NCBI GenBank assembly: GCA_040222455.1
Contig: JAVKDD010000027.1
Location: 434,001-498,000, forward strand
Reading direction: 5' to 3'
Source of the DNA: RHLJ01 sp040222455
Lineage (GTDB): Bacteria > Bacteroidota > Rhodothermia > Balneolales > Balneolaceae
DNA: 64,000 nt
Shown: positions 1 to 8,377 of the stretch, piece after piece
Position numbering within the stretch: position 1 is the stretch's first letter
Layout of the letters: each line of letters opens with the position of its first letter
Program-made: the position numbers and the translations under genes
The notes under the pieces: model-generated
Database searches by the model: none
Seen by the model: the letters and a program-made list of their open reading frames with translations, nothing else
What the model was told of the DNA's origin: nothing

Positions 1-397
1 ATTTATTGATTTCGATTATTCTTTGCGAAGGATAAATGCCAGGATTCCATGAATAATCATGAGCAGGAAGGATGGAAGAAAGAATTACTTTAATACCATT
101 TTCGCCTGCCATCTCAGCCATTGTTTTTAAATTATTTTGAATTTCTTCATTTGTGGCTGGACCTGTATTACAAGCAATATCATTTGTTCCGGCAAGTATT
201 ACAACTGCTTTAGGTGCAAGATTTATCACATCTTCTTTAAAACGGCGAATCATCTGTGATGTTGTTTGCCCACTAATTCCACATTCGGTATAAGCATGTG
301 TCTCAAAGAAATTTGGTGATAATTCAGACCAGAATTGGGTTATTGAATCCCCAAAGAAAACAACTTTGCAATGAGATTCAATAGAGGATTTAGTCAT
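1..397 (-). CDS. SGNH/GDSL-family hydrolase, C-terminus cut by window edge
   Basis: I translated this reading frame by hand; it starts at ATG 397 (MTKSSIESHCKVVFFGDSIT) and remains open to base 1, so about 132 residues are seen and the C-terminal DxxH block lies outside. It has the SGNH block I (GDSIT, nucleophile Ser), a block II glycine in GISGQTT, and block III in AGTNDI (GxND). No signal peptide is visible, so it is probably cytoplasmic. It follows the next SGNH gene by 37 bases on the same strand and is likely co-transcribed. The family comprises esterases, lipases and acyl/acetyl hydrolases; the substrate cannot be read from sequence. Confidence 0.88.
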   Translation of the reverse strand, partial: MTKSSIESHCKVVFFGDSITQFWSELSPNFFETHAYTECGISGQTTSQMIRRFKEDVINLAPKAVVILAGTNDIACNTGPATNEEIQNNLKTMAEMAGENGIKVILSSILPAHDYSWNPGIYPSQRIIEINK

Positions 398-434
398 ATC
401 ATTTTTGTTTCGAATATTTCGAAATAAAAAGAAT

Positions 435-1103
435 CTAATTCAAAAGCCCGGCTGCACGGCCAATCACTTTAGTCCAAATTACATACCCTTTTTCATTCAT
501 GTGTAAATTATCGCTAATAAAAATATCATCCATTGGTGTACCAGAATCGTTTAACATAGGATCCCACACATTTATAAAATAAGTTTGTTCATGCTGTTCA
601 GTTAGTTCTTTAAGAAGGCCGTTTAAGGTTTCATACTCTTTTTTCAAATTCCATCTGGCAATACTTGGCTTCGGTGAGATAAAATATATATCTGCTTCAG
701 GAAGTTTTTCCCTAATCTGCTGGAGAATGTTTTCAGCGTCAATTAGTATGCTAGCAGGACTTTTACCTTCAGAAATATCATTATCACCTTCATAAATGAA
801 TACTTGATCTGGGTTAAATTCATAAATCAGCTCATTTTGAAAGTGAATTAGATCAGTAAATTGTGAGCCTCCAAAGCCAGTGTTAATAGCATTTATTGAT
901 GGGAAAACTTCATCAACATTTCGCCACATTCTAATACTAGAGCTTCCTGTAAAAACAGCAATTGGTTTTGATGGATCTATATGAAATTCTTTATCAACAA
1001 TAAGATCTACTTCATTTTGATATCGATTAGCATCTTGTGCAAACGAAACAGTATGGAAGAAAAAGAGAAAGGAGAGAAGAAAGAAAAATTTTAGAAAGTT
1101 CAT
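435..1103 (-). CDS. secreted SGNH/GDSL hydrolase
   Basis: This 222-residue protein begins with a strongly hydrophobic signal peptide (about residues 1-22, ending VSFA before QDAN), so it is probably periplasmic or exported. SGNH blocks are present: TGSSSIRMW (nucleophile Ser), TGFGGSQ (block II), EGDNDI (block III) and DNLHMNEKGY (block V, with catalytic Asp and His). The pattern resembles the PAF-acetylhydrolase-like GDSL esterases of Bacteroidota. It lies between the histidine kinase and a second, non-secreted SGNH gene on the same strand. The substrate is unknown; an acyl or acetyl ester of a sugar or lipid is a reasonable guess. Confidence 0.88.
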   Translation of the reverse strand: MNFLKFFFLLSFLFFFHTVSFAQDANRYQNEVDLIVDKEFHIDPSKPIAVFTGSSSIRMWRNVDEVFPSINAINTGFGGSQFTDLIHFQNELIYEFNPDQVFIYEGDNDISEGKSPASILIDAENILQQIREKLPEADIYFISPKPSIARWNLKKEYETLNGLLKELTEQHEQTYFINVWDPMLNDSGTPMDDIFISDNLHMNEKGYVIWTKVIGRAAGLLN

Positions 1104-1153
1104 ATATGTGCTATTAAATGAGTTTAGAGGTCTTAATTTTAATCAGGAAAATT

Positions 1154-2071
1154 TTATGAGAGTTGTTGTTTAGGCATAATAATGGACACATTCGTACCTT
1201 CGTTTTTTTCAGATTTTATTTCTAGTTGTCCATTTTGAGATTCTATATAATCAATAGTTGTCTTTAGCCCAAAACCTGTCCCCATTTCTTGATTTGTTCC
1301 TTTTGAGGATTTATAGATTTGTTTAGACAATATACTTTGAACTTTCTTTTCCTCAATGCCCACTCCATTATCTTTTACCGTGGTTATTATTGAAGTGTTA
1401 TTTTCAAAAACCTCAATTTCTATTGAACCTTTTTTTGGTGTGTATTTTATGGCATTTTGAATGAGGTTTCTGACAGCAAAAGAATAGCTCCCTTTATCCA
1501 TATAAATAAGGGATTTAAGATTCCCTAATGTTAGATTAATCTCTTTTTGTGAGATTACATTTTTATAAAGTTGGACGGTTTGAAGTAAAATTTCTTCTGT
1601 TGAAAATGATTCTGCTTTTAGAGGTTCTTTTTCAATTTGAAGTTTACTCCAAAGTAAAAGATCATCTAAAAATGCTATGAGAACATTTATACTTGACGAA
1701 ACCTCTTTGAGCTGTTTCTTGCTTTCCTCAATAGAAAGTGTATCAGATAGGGTTAAATCTAATAACATAGAAACAGAGGAAATTGGGCTTCTTATGTCGT
1801 GAGCGATAGTTGAAAAAAGACGGTGATTGATTTCATTTAATTCTTCGAGTTCATTTTTCTGCTTCTCCATTTTATTGAGCTGCTTTATTTTTGCAGAAGA
1901 CAATGGATAGGAAATAGCAATTGGAATTACCGTTGAAAAAAATATTCCGATAGTATCAAGACCATCAAAGAATAGGTAGCTAATGCAAAAATACAACCCA
2001 AATGATCCTATGGTTGATAATATTACTATCAACCAGGGTGAGTTAATTTTCTGAACTTGAGATGTTATCAT
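1154..2071 (-). CDS. membrane sensor histidine kinase, orphan
   Basis: The 305-residue protein has two N-terminal membrane segments (about 13-33 and 40-57), a short coiled coil and then the kinase core. The H-box is FSTIAHDIRSPI with the phosphorylatable His at 91, the N-box is NLIQNAIKYTP, the G1 box DNGVGIEEK and the G2 region GTGFGLKTT. There is almost no periplasmic sensor domain, so it may sense a membrane signal or a partner. No response regulator is adjacent. It begins 15 bases after the thrC stop on the same strand, so readthrough from the thr operon is possible. Kinase assignment is firm; signal and partner are unknown. Confidence 0.9.
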   Translation of the reverse strand: MITSQVQKINSPWLIVILSTIGSFGLYFCISYLFFDGLDTIGIFFSTVIPIAISYPLSSAKIKQLNKMEKQKNELEELNEINHRLFSTIAHDIRSPISSVSMLLDLTLSDTLSIEESKKQLKEVSSSINVLIAFLDDLLLWSKLQIEKEPLKAESFSTEEILLQTVQLYKNVISQKEINLTLGNLKSLIYMDKGSYSFAVRNLIQNAIKYTPKKGSIEIEVFENNTSIITTVKDNGVGIEEKKVQSILSKQIYKSSKGTNQEMGTGFGLKTTIDYIESQNGQLEIKSEKNEGTNVSIIMPKQQLS

Positions 2072-2086
2072 TTAGAATCTATTTAG

Positions 2087-3382
2087 CTAGCTTTTTAAAA
2101 ACTGCTTAAACTTATCAAATTCCTTAGAAAAGGAAATACTCTTTTTCTTGTGATTAGTCTTTTCAATGTGATCAGGAAGAGGTACTTCCATACCGATCTC
2201 ATTTTCTACGGTTTGATTAAATTTAACCGGATGTGCTGTTTCAAGAACGATACCAGTTATGTTGGCATTAGAATTCTGATAATCAATTAGCCCCATGTAG
2301 CCAACAGCACCATGAGGATCTAATACATAACCTGTTAAAGCATACGTTTGTTGAATGGTTTTACGCGTGCTTTCATCGGTATATGCATAACCTGTAATAT
2401 GGTCAGACATGTTGATGTGGCTTCCATCAAATAAGTGAAGCATTCGAACAAAATTGCTTGGGTTTCCAACATCCATGGCGTTAGAAATAGTCGCAACACT
2501 TGGTTTAGGTTCAAATTTTCCGTTCCACAAATAATTGGGAACAGTGTCATTGGCATTGGAGCAGGCAAGAAAATGTTTAATTGGAAGTCCCATTTTTTGA
2601 GCGATTAAACCAGCTGAAAGATTTCCATAATTCCCACTTGGAATCGAAAATACTGCATTCTTTTTTTCTTCCATCGAAAGTTGAGCCCACGCATAGAAAT
2701 AGTAAACCGCCTGAGGTAGTAAGCGCGCCATATTTATTGAATTTGCAGACGTTAGATTCTTTAAAGTTCTTAATTCTTCATCTAGGAATGCTTCTTTAAC
2801 AAGCTTTTGGCAATCATCAAACGTACCATCTACTTCGAGCGCAGTAATATTTCCCCCGAGCGTTGTCATTTGTTGTTCCTGGAACTCACTCACTTTACCC
2901 GATGGATATAAGATGATTACCTCAATATTAGGAACATTGTAGAAGCCGTTTGCTACAGCACTTCCGGTATCACCTGAAGTAGCTACCAGTACAGTTAGTT
3001 TTCGATCCTGTTTTTTAGTGAAATAGCTTAGAGATCGGGCTAAAAATCGAGCTCCAACGTCCTTAAAGGCTAAGGTGGGTCCATGAAAAAGCTCAAGAGA
3101 ATATATTCCATTCTTAATTTTAACAAGTGGAACATCAAAGCTTAGAGTATCTTCAAGTATAGATTTTAGATCATTATCAGGAATTTCACCGTCTACAAAA
3201 GGTCTGATAACTTCAAATCCAATTTCCGGAAGCGACATTTTAGAAATGTTATCGAAAAATGAGGAGGGAAGTTCTGGAATTTGTTCTGGCATGAACAAGC
3301 CGTTATCAGCTGGCAATCCTTTAAAAATAGCTTCCTGAAAAGAAACGGGTTTTACGGAACCATTTGTGCTGAAATATTTCAT
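2087..3382 (-). CDS. thrC: threonine synthase
   Basis: ThrC converts O-phosphohomoserine to threonine with pyridoxal phosphate, the last step of threonine synthesis. The 431-residue length is typical. The PLP lysine lies in HGPTLAFKD (Lys107), the cofactor-phosphate loop in VATSGDTGSAVANGF, and a second conserved loop is SIPSGNYGNLSAGL. The start ATG overlaps the thrB stop by four bases (ATGA), indicating translational coupling. It is the last biosynthetic gene of the thrABC operon. No intrinsic terminator is evident in the 15 bases before the downstream histidine kinase. Confidence 0.97.
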   Translation of the reverse strand: MKYFSTNGSVKPVSFQEAIFKGLPADNGLFMPEQIPELPSSFFDNISKMSLPEIGFEVIRPFVDGEIPDNDLKSILEDTLSFDVPLVKIKNGIYSLELFHGPTLAFKDVGARFLARSLSYFTKKQDRKLTVLVATSGDTGSAVANGFYNVPNIEVIILYPSGKVSEFQEQQMTTLGGNITALEVDGTFDDCQKLVKEAFLDEELRTLKNLTSANSINMARLLPQAVYYFYAWAQLSMEEKKNAVFSIPSGNYGNLSAGLIAQKMGLPIKHFLACSNANDTVPNYLWNGKFEPKPSVATISNAMDVGNPSNFVRMLHLFDGSHINMSDHITGYAYTDESTRKTIQQTYALTGYVLDPHGAVGYMGLIDYQNSNANITGIVLETAHPVKFNQTVENEIGMEVPLPDHIEKTNHKKKSISFSKEFDKFKQFLKS

Positions 3383-4311
3383 TGAATTACCTCAGTACCT
3401 TTTTCATTAATTTTTGAAATATAGATGTTAGCAGCAATGGTATTTGAATCATAGATACGCTTAAATTCTTTACCAATTAAATCGGCGGTTTTTTTGTTTT
3501 TTGAGAGGGCAAAAATAGAAGGACCAGAGCCGGAAATACTGCTTCCTAATGCTCCATTTTTAAGTGCAGATGCTTTTATCTCATTGAAAAAAGGGATGAG
3601 CATGGATCTAACTGGTTCCGCAATTACATCATGTAGCGATCGTCCGATTAAATCGTAATCTCCTTTAGCCAGACCTGAAACCAAGCCACCAACATTTCCC
3701 CATTGAGTAATTGCATCTTTTAAAGCGATTTCTTTTCTAAGAATACGCTTTGAATCCGAAGTTTTAATTTCGATTTGTGGATGAACTATTGTAGCATATA
3801 ACTCCTTAGGATAATCCAGTTTGATAACGTCTAAAGGAGTATAACTTCGAACTAATGTAAATCCACCAAGCAAACTCGGAGCTACATTATCGGCATGTGC
3901 GTTCCCTGAAGCGGCTATCTCACCTTGCATTGCAAAACGAACCAATTCTGATTTCGTAAAAGGATTTCCGAGTAATTCATTAACTCCATAAACGGCAGCA
4001 GATGAACTGGAAGCACTTGAGCCCAAACCACTTCCAGCTATTACATTTTTGTAGATTTTAAATTCGATTCCAAAATTCGGTTTTACATCAAGTGCATCAA
4101 GTAAAGCTTGAACTGCAACGGTAGCTACGTTTTTTTCGGGCTCAGTTGGTAGACCGTCACATCCTTTAATATCTGTAATTTTAAGTCCGGGAGTTTCAGT
4201 TTTGGAAACGGTAATTTCATCTCCAATTCCTTCAATAGCGAATCCCATTATATCAAATCCACAAGCAACATTGGCAACAGTAGCAGGGGCAAATACTTTA
4301 ATCTTATCCAT
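3379..4311 (-). CDS. thrB: homoserine kinase
   Basis: This 310-residue GHMP-family kinase phosphorylates homoserine to O-phosphohomoserine. The ATP-binding glycine/serine loop is visible as GSGLGSSASSSSAAVYG near residue 93, the N-terminal substrate motif as VANVACGFD, and the C-terminal GHMP motif as GSSISGSGPSIFAL. It sits three bases after the thrA stop and overlaps thrC by four bases, so the three genes form one transcription unit. Length and motif order match bacterial ThrB well. Confidence 0.97.
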   Translation of the reverse strand: MDKIKVFAPATVANVACGFDIMGFAIEGIGDEITVSKTETPGLKITDIKGCDGLPTEPEKNVATVAVQALLDALDVKPNFGIEFKIYKNVIAGSGLGSSASSSSAAVYGVNELLGNPFTKSELVRFAMQGEIAASGNAHADNVAPSLLGGFTLVRSYTPLDVIKLDYPKELYATIVHPQIEIKTSDSKRILRKEIALKDAITQWGNVGGLVSGLAKGDYDLIGRSLHDVIAEPVRSMLIPFFNEIKASALKNGALGSSISGSGPSIFALSKNKKTADLIGKEFKRIYDSNTIAANIYISKINEKGTEVIQ

Positions 4312-4314
4312 AAT

Positions 4315-6765
4315 TTAAGTTGAAGTGATTCGCATTACATCGGCAAAAATACCTGAGGCAGTAACTTCAGCTCCTGCACCAGCTCCTTTAACTACCAAGG
4401 GTTGTTCGAAGTATCGCATAGTCTGGAAAAGTACGATGTTATCTTTCCCTTGAAGCTCATAAAAAGGATGATCTGAGCTAAAGGATTCGAGACCGGTTTT
4501 TGCTTTTCCATCTTCAAAAGTGGCAACATATTTAATTCGTTTTCCTTCAGATTCTGCTTGATGATAAAGTTTTTGAAAAACTTCGTCATACTCATCTAAT
4601 TTATCATAAAAAGTTTCGATAGAGTCCGTATTCATACATTCTTCAGGTACGAAAGGATCATTTTCTATGTCATCCAGTTCTAATTTATATCCACTTTCTC
4701 TGGCAAGAATTAAAATTTTGCGCATTACATCTATGCCGCTTAAATCTAGACGAGGATCAGGTTCGGTATAACCTGCTGCTTTTGCTTCTTTAACCACATC
4801 ACTGAATTTTTGAGTGGTATTGTACGTATTAAACAGGAAATTGAGTGTACCTGAAAGTACGGCCTGAATCTTATAAATTCGATCCCCACTTTTAAGTAAA
4901 TCACTTACTGTAGAAACTACAGGTAATCCAGCTCCTACATTAGTCTCGAAGAGAAAACGGGCACGATATTTAGTTGCGGTTCTTTTTAGTCCGAGATAGG
5001 TTTCAAAATCTGAAGAACAAGCTACTTTATTGGGTGTAACTACTGAAATGCTGCTCTTGAGGATTGTCTCATACATTTTTGGAATGTCATTACTTGCGGT
5101 ACAGTCGATAAAAATGCTATTTCTGAGGTTCATTCCAGTCATTTTATCCACAAAACCATCCAGAGTCATTTTTTCACCATCTTTATCAATCAAATCACTC
5201 CAATTATCTAGGTCGATTGGATCTTCACTAAAATACATTTTCCGAGAATTAGCTAGCCCGGCCACATTCAGATTGATTTTAAATGCTTTGGAGAGGAATG
5301 CATGTTGTTTTTCGATTTGAGCTAAGAAAGTCTTACCAACATTACCAACTCCAATCATAAAGAGGTTGAATTTTCTGAAATCAGAAAGAAAGAAACTTTC
5401 ATGTAGAGAATTCAGCGATTTACTAAGGTTCTTTCTATCTACAACAACCGAGATATTTAGCTCAGTGGAACCTTGAGCGATTGCCTTCACATTAATTCCG
5501 TTATGGCTCAATGTTTCGAATAAATTTGCACTCACCCCAACTTGTTGTCTCATTCTAGTACCCACTAAAGCAACAATAGAAAGATCAACTTCTACATTTA
5601 AAGGATTAACTTTTCTTTGACGAAGTTCATGTTGGAACTCGGTTTCAATGCTGATGCGTGCACGTTCTGCATCAATACGATCTATACCAACTGTGATAGT
5701 ATGTTCTGAGGATGCCTGTGTAATCATAATCACATTAACCCCTTCACGACTCAGCGCTGAGAATAAACGATATGAGAAATTTGGTACTGCCACCATTCCC
5801 GAACCAGATAGGGTACAAAGAGCAACTTCATCTATCGAAGATATTCCTTTAATCCAATTTCCATTGGTATCGCCTTCACGAGAGATTTTTGTTCCTGAAT
5901 CATCTGCAGAAAAAGTATTTTTGATCAAAACAGGAATTTCCTTATCCAAAACAGGTTGAATAGTAGGAGGGTAGATCACTTTCGCGCCAAAATGAGAAAG
6001 TTCCATAGCTTCTTCATAAGAAAGTTCTTTAATAGGATGGGCTAGAGGAACCAATTTTGGATTGGCTGTCATCATGCCGCTAACATCTGTCCATATTTCC
6101 AAACAATCTACTTCTAACGCTGCTGCAAGTAATGAAGCAGTATAATCAGATCCACCACGACCAAGTGTAGTTGTGTGATTATCTATATTTGATGAAGCAA
6201 GAAATCCTGGACATAAACTAACTTGTGAATGTGTTTCAAATTCTTGTTGGATGTTGCTATAAGTTAGTTCAAGATCAACAACTGCGTTTCCAAATTGCCC
6301 ATCGGTTTTAATAAGCTTTCTTGGATCCAAAAGTTGAGAATCAATATTTCCTGATTTGAAATATTCATTTATTATAACAGAAGAAAGACGTTCTCCAAAA
6401 CTAAGAATGTGATCACTTGAGCGAGGGGAGAGTTCCCGAATTAAGTAGACTCCTCTGCAAATATCTTCAAGATCATTTAATAAAAACTTAACTCTTGTAA
6501 GAGCATGATTTCTAATAGAAACAGGAAGTAGTGTACTACATAGAGTAATGTGTCGAGTTTCAACTTCAGAAAGTATCGATTCGTATTCGTCGTTTCCCGA
6601 AGCAGCTAGGTTGGCACAGTCAACCAGATTATTTGTGATACCACCTAATGCTGAAACAACAACAATGAGTGGAACGGTTTTAGATTTTTTGGAAACTATA
6701 TCGCGAACTAAGGTGAGGCTTTCTGCACTTCCTACGGAGGTGCCCCCGAATTTTAAAACTTGCAT
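4315..6765 (-). CDS. thrA: bifunctional aspartokinase / homoserine dehydrogenase
   Basis: This fusion carries the first (aspartate kinase) and third (homoserine dehydrogenase) steps of the threonine pathway. I chose ATG 6765, which gives 816 residues starting MQVLKFGGTSVGS, the normal ThrA N-terminus. A longer reading would start at a TTG at 6801 and add 12 residues with no family counterpart. Domains in order: aspartokinase (about 1-300; KFGGTSVGS, GRGGSDYTASL), two ACT regulatory domains (about 310-460; SGSGMVAVPNFSYRLF, VGTRMRQQVGVSANLF) and homoserine dehydrogenase (about 465-816; Rossmann IGVGNVGKTFL, TPNKVA, LSGTLNFLF). The ACT domains suggest threonine feedback inhibition. Upstream lies a Thr/Ile leader peptide. 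Confidence 0.96.
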   Translation of the reverse strand: MQVLKFGGTSVGSAESLTLVRDIVSKKSKTVPLIVVVSALGGITNNLVDCANLAASGNDEYESILSEVETRHITLCSTLLPVSIRNHALTRVKFLLNDLEDICRGVYLIRELSPRSSDHILSFGERLSSVIINEYFKSGNIDSQLLDPRKLIKTDGQFGNAVVDLELTYSNIQQEFETHSQVSLCPGFLASSNIDNHTTTLGRGGSDYTASLLAAALEVDCLEIWTDVSGMMTANPKLVPLAHPIKELSYEEAMELSHFGAKVIYPPTIQPVLDKEIPVLIKNTFSADDSGTKISREGDTNGNWIKGISSIDEVALCTLSGSGMVAVPNFSYRLFSALSREGVNVIMITQASSEHTITVGIDRIDAERARISIETEFQHELRQRKVNPLNVEVDLSIVALVGTRMRQQVGVSANLFETLSHNGINVKAIAQGSTELNISVVVDRKNLSKSLNSLHESFFLSDFRKFNLFMIGVGNVGKTFLAQIEKQHAFLSKAFKINLNVAGLANSRKMYFSEDPIDLDNWSDLIDKDGEKMTLDGFVDKMTGMNLRNSIFIDCTASNDIPKMYETILKSSISVVTPNKVACSSDFETYLGLKRTATKYRARFLFETNVGAGLPVVSTVSDLLKSGDRIYKIQAVLSGTLNFLFNTYNTTQKFSDVVKEAKAAGYTEPDPRLDLSGIDVMRKILILARESGYKLELDDIENDPFVPEECMNTDSIETFYDKLDEYDEVFQKLYHQAESEGKRIKYVATFEDGKAKTGLESFSSDHPFYELQGKDNIVLFQTMRYFEQPLVVKGAGAGAEVTASGIFADVMRITST

Positions 6766-6807
6766 TACTATTTTCGATGAACGTTGTGAGTTATGAGACA
6801 AAGAAGG

Positions 6808-6891
6808 TAGGAATATATCCTAAGATGTGATATGTAAATATGTACCCCCTAAGGGGTAATAATAATAGTCATCGTAATTCTAGTTATTACG
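6808..6891 (-). promoter_or_regulatory. putative threonine attenuator hairpins
   Basis: In the thrA leader RNA three inverted repeats occur in order. The first is CGTAAT/ATTACG with a 7-base loop (6873-6891), inside the Thr/Ile codon run. The second is TACCCC/GGGGTA with a TTAG loop (6843-6858), spanning the leader-peptide stop codon. The third is TAGGA/TCCTA with a 5-base loop (6808-6822), followed by a pyrimidine-rich CCTTCTTTG tract that could act as a weak terminator. Repeats are read directly; which pairings compete was not folded computationally. The layout fits attenuation, but the distal terminator is weaker than a textbook one. Confidence 0.5.
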
Positions 6892-6932
6892 ATAGAAGTT
6901 GAGTTATTGGTATTTGAAAATAGTTGCTTCAT
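6849..6932 (-). CDS. thrL: thr operon leader peptide (candidate)
   Basis: A 27-codon reading frame starts at ATG 6932 and stops at TAG 6849, 83 bases before the chosen thrA ATG. I found it by translating the leader region by hand. Its second half reads TSIVITRITMTIIITP; six of 27 residues are Thr and six Ile, the same composition as the E. coli ThrL attenuation peptide (established knowledge). Two short hairpins overlap its 3' half, one of them enclosing the stop codon. I infer that ribosome stalling at Thr/Ile codons tunes thrABC transcription. Expression of the peptide is not proven; chance is unlikely given the composition and position. Confidence 0.72.
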   Translation of the reverse strand: MKQLFSNTNNSTSIVITRITMTIIITP

Positions 6933-6981
6933 TTGTATCTGAAGAGTCTATCTGTTTTGGGAATAAAAGTAAACCCTAATT

Positions 6982-7022
6982 TAAAAATAAAACCCCTTCC
7001 AATAAATTTTGAAAGGGGTTTT
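6982..7022 (-). terminator. intrinsic terminator after tRNA-Leu
   Basis: Read on the minus strand, AAAACCCCTT pairs with AAGGGGTTTT (arms 7013-7022 and 6989-6998) around an A/T-rich loop, and a T-rich tract follows at about 6982-6992. It begins three bases after the tRNA 3' end, so it most likely ends the tRNA-Leu transcript and insulates the thr leader downstream. Confidence 0.8.
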
Positions 7023-7024
7023 AG

Positions 7025-7106
7025 TACCAAGGAGGGGAATCGAACCCCTACTCCGTGAGGAACGCGAGTTTGAGTCGCGCGCGTCTACCAGTTCCGCCAC
7101 CTTGGC
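7025..7106 (-). tRNA. tRNA-Leu(CAA)
   Basis: The minus strand folds as a class II tRNA of 82 nt. The acceptor arm is GCCAAGG with CCTTGGT (a G-U closing pair) and discriminator A. The D-arm contains the AACTGGTAGAC signature. The anticodon stem is CGCGA/TCGCG around the loop CTCAAAC, giving anticodon CAA. A variable arm and a T-arm with GGTTCGATTCC follow. The 3' CCA is not encoded. Anticodon CAA reads the leucine codon TTG. The gene stands alone between the thr operon and a divergently placed protease gene and is followed by its own terminator. Confidence 0.95.
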
Positions 7107-7175
7107 TTTTGAAAGACTACAAAGATAAGAGGAGTTGAATACAAAAAACAAAGTAAATAATTAAGAAGTTTGATA

Positions 7176-7183
7176 TATCTTTG
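7176..7183 (+). promoter_or_regulatory. candidate Bacteroidota-type -7 promoter element
   Basis: TATCTTTG matches the Bacteroidota -7 consensus TAnnTTTG exactly and lies 31 bases before the ATG of the aspartyl-protease gene. A matching -33 TTTG at the usual distance is not clear, so the call is tentative. Confidence 0.35.
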
Positions 7184-7213
7184 AATCAATAAATATCAGA
7201 TACGTATATAAAT

Positions 7214-8371
7214 ATGAGAGTTTTTTTTAAAGGTTTTCTTTTCATTCTTTTCATCACCAGTCTATCATGTAATTATGTAAAAAACATAAAATTGTTAACA
7301 GGAGGTAAACTAGACAGACAGAACTTCATAGAAACAATTCCATTTACTTATTCAAAAGGTATTATCGTAATAGAAGGAAAAGTTAATGAGGATACGACAA
7401 AGAGAGCTTTTATTTTTGATACAGGAGCATTTAACAGCAAAATTGAAAAAGAACTATCGGATAGTTTAGGCCTTAGAAAAATTGCAGAAAAAGATAACTC
7501 TACTGCTCAGGGAATTGAACGAAAGATAGAAGTAACAAAAATCAACTCTTTAAAGCTAGGGAATACGGTATTCCGGAATATTGGAGCAGGAAAGCTAGAA
7601 TATGATAAAACTTCTTTAAGCCCCTGTTTGGCTAAGCATGGATTAATTGGAGCAAATCTTATTAAGCTTGCTCACTGGAAAATTAATTACAAAAGTAGAG
7701 AGCTTAGTTTTTCAGATGAACCATTTACTCCGGATAAGGACAAAAAATCGATACTGATTAATTTCGATAAACCTTTGTTATCAGGAACTCCAAGTATTGA
7801 TATAAAAATCGGAAACAGAGAAGTTGGTAACGTACTTTTTGATTTGGGATTCAATGGTGGAGTTGTACTTCCAAAAAATGTAAGCAGCTATTTTTATTCG
7901 GATAAAGAAACGGTGATATTGGATCAATCTACTTCAGGTATATATGGCTCGAATATCGATACCCTTATAGTAAAAGAACTAGAAATAGGGCTAAGTGGAT
8001 TTTCTACTAAAGTGCCTGTTGAGTTTTCATCTATAGGAAAAGCGCTAATTGGAAATGACTTTCTGGAGCATTTTACTGTGTTCATTGATTACAAAAAAAA
8101 GAAGATCACATTACAACAAGAATCAGATGTGAAAATTGAGGAAACTGCTGATTTTATACCTGGTATTCTATCTGATAATTTTTGGATTGTTAACCGAATA
8201 GAATATGAAAGTGAGTTAATGCTAGGCGATACTTTATCCTCAATAAATGGAAAAAAGCCAAGCGATCTTTACTCCAGTAAATGTGAGTATTTTTTTGGAA
8301 TCACAGACTTTCTTAGCGCTGGTCCGATCGAAGTAGAACCGTTAAAGGGAGAAAATAAAACGATAAATTAG
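7214..8371 (+). CDS. retropepsin-like aspartyl protease lipoprotein with PDZ-like tail
   Basis: The 385-residue protein has a lipoprotein signal ending at SLSC (Cys19), so it is probably membrane-anchored in the periplasm. Two retropepsin-like lobes are visible. The first carries FIFDTGAFNSK (Asp69-Thr-Gly) with a later GLIGANLIK. The second carries VLFDLGFNGG (Asp210-Leu-Gly, a T-to-L change) with a later ALIGNDFLEHF. The C-terminal section (LGDTLSSINGKKPSDL) resembles the peptide-binding edge of a PDZ domain. This layout matches the aspartyl_protease_2 plus PDZ proteins common in Bacteroidota. The altered second triad may weaken one lobe. It converges on galE with a six-base gap. The substrate is unknown. 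Confidence 0.82.
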   Translation: MRVFFKGFLFILFITSLSCNYVKNIKLLTGGKLDRQNFIETIPFTYSKGIIVIEGKVNEDTTKRAFIFDTGAFNSKIEKELSDSLGLRKIAEKDNSTAQGIERKIEVTKINSLKLGNTVFRNIGAGKLEYDKTSLSPCLAKHGLIGANLIKLAHWKINYKSRELSFSDEPFTPDKDKKSILINFDKPLLSGTPSIDIKIGNREVGNVLFDLGFNGGVVLPKNVSSYFYSDKETVILDQSTSGIYGSNIDTLIVKELEIGLSGFSTKVPVEFSSIGKALIGNDFLEHFTVFIDYKKKKITLQQESDVKIEETADFIPGILSDNFWIVNRIEYESELMLGDTLSSINGKKPSDLYSSKCEYFFGITDFLSAGPIEVEPLKGENKTIN

Positions 8372-8377
8372 TTAGTG

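Noticed and set aside
6766..6801. Longer thrA start at TTG 6801
   Set aside because: It adds 12 residues not seen in ThrA homologues; ATG 6765 gives the standard MxVLKFGGTSV N-terminus.
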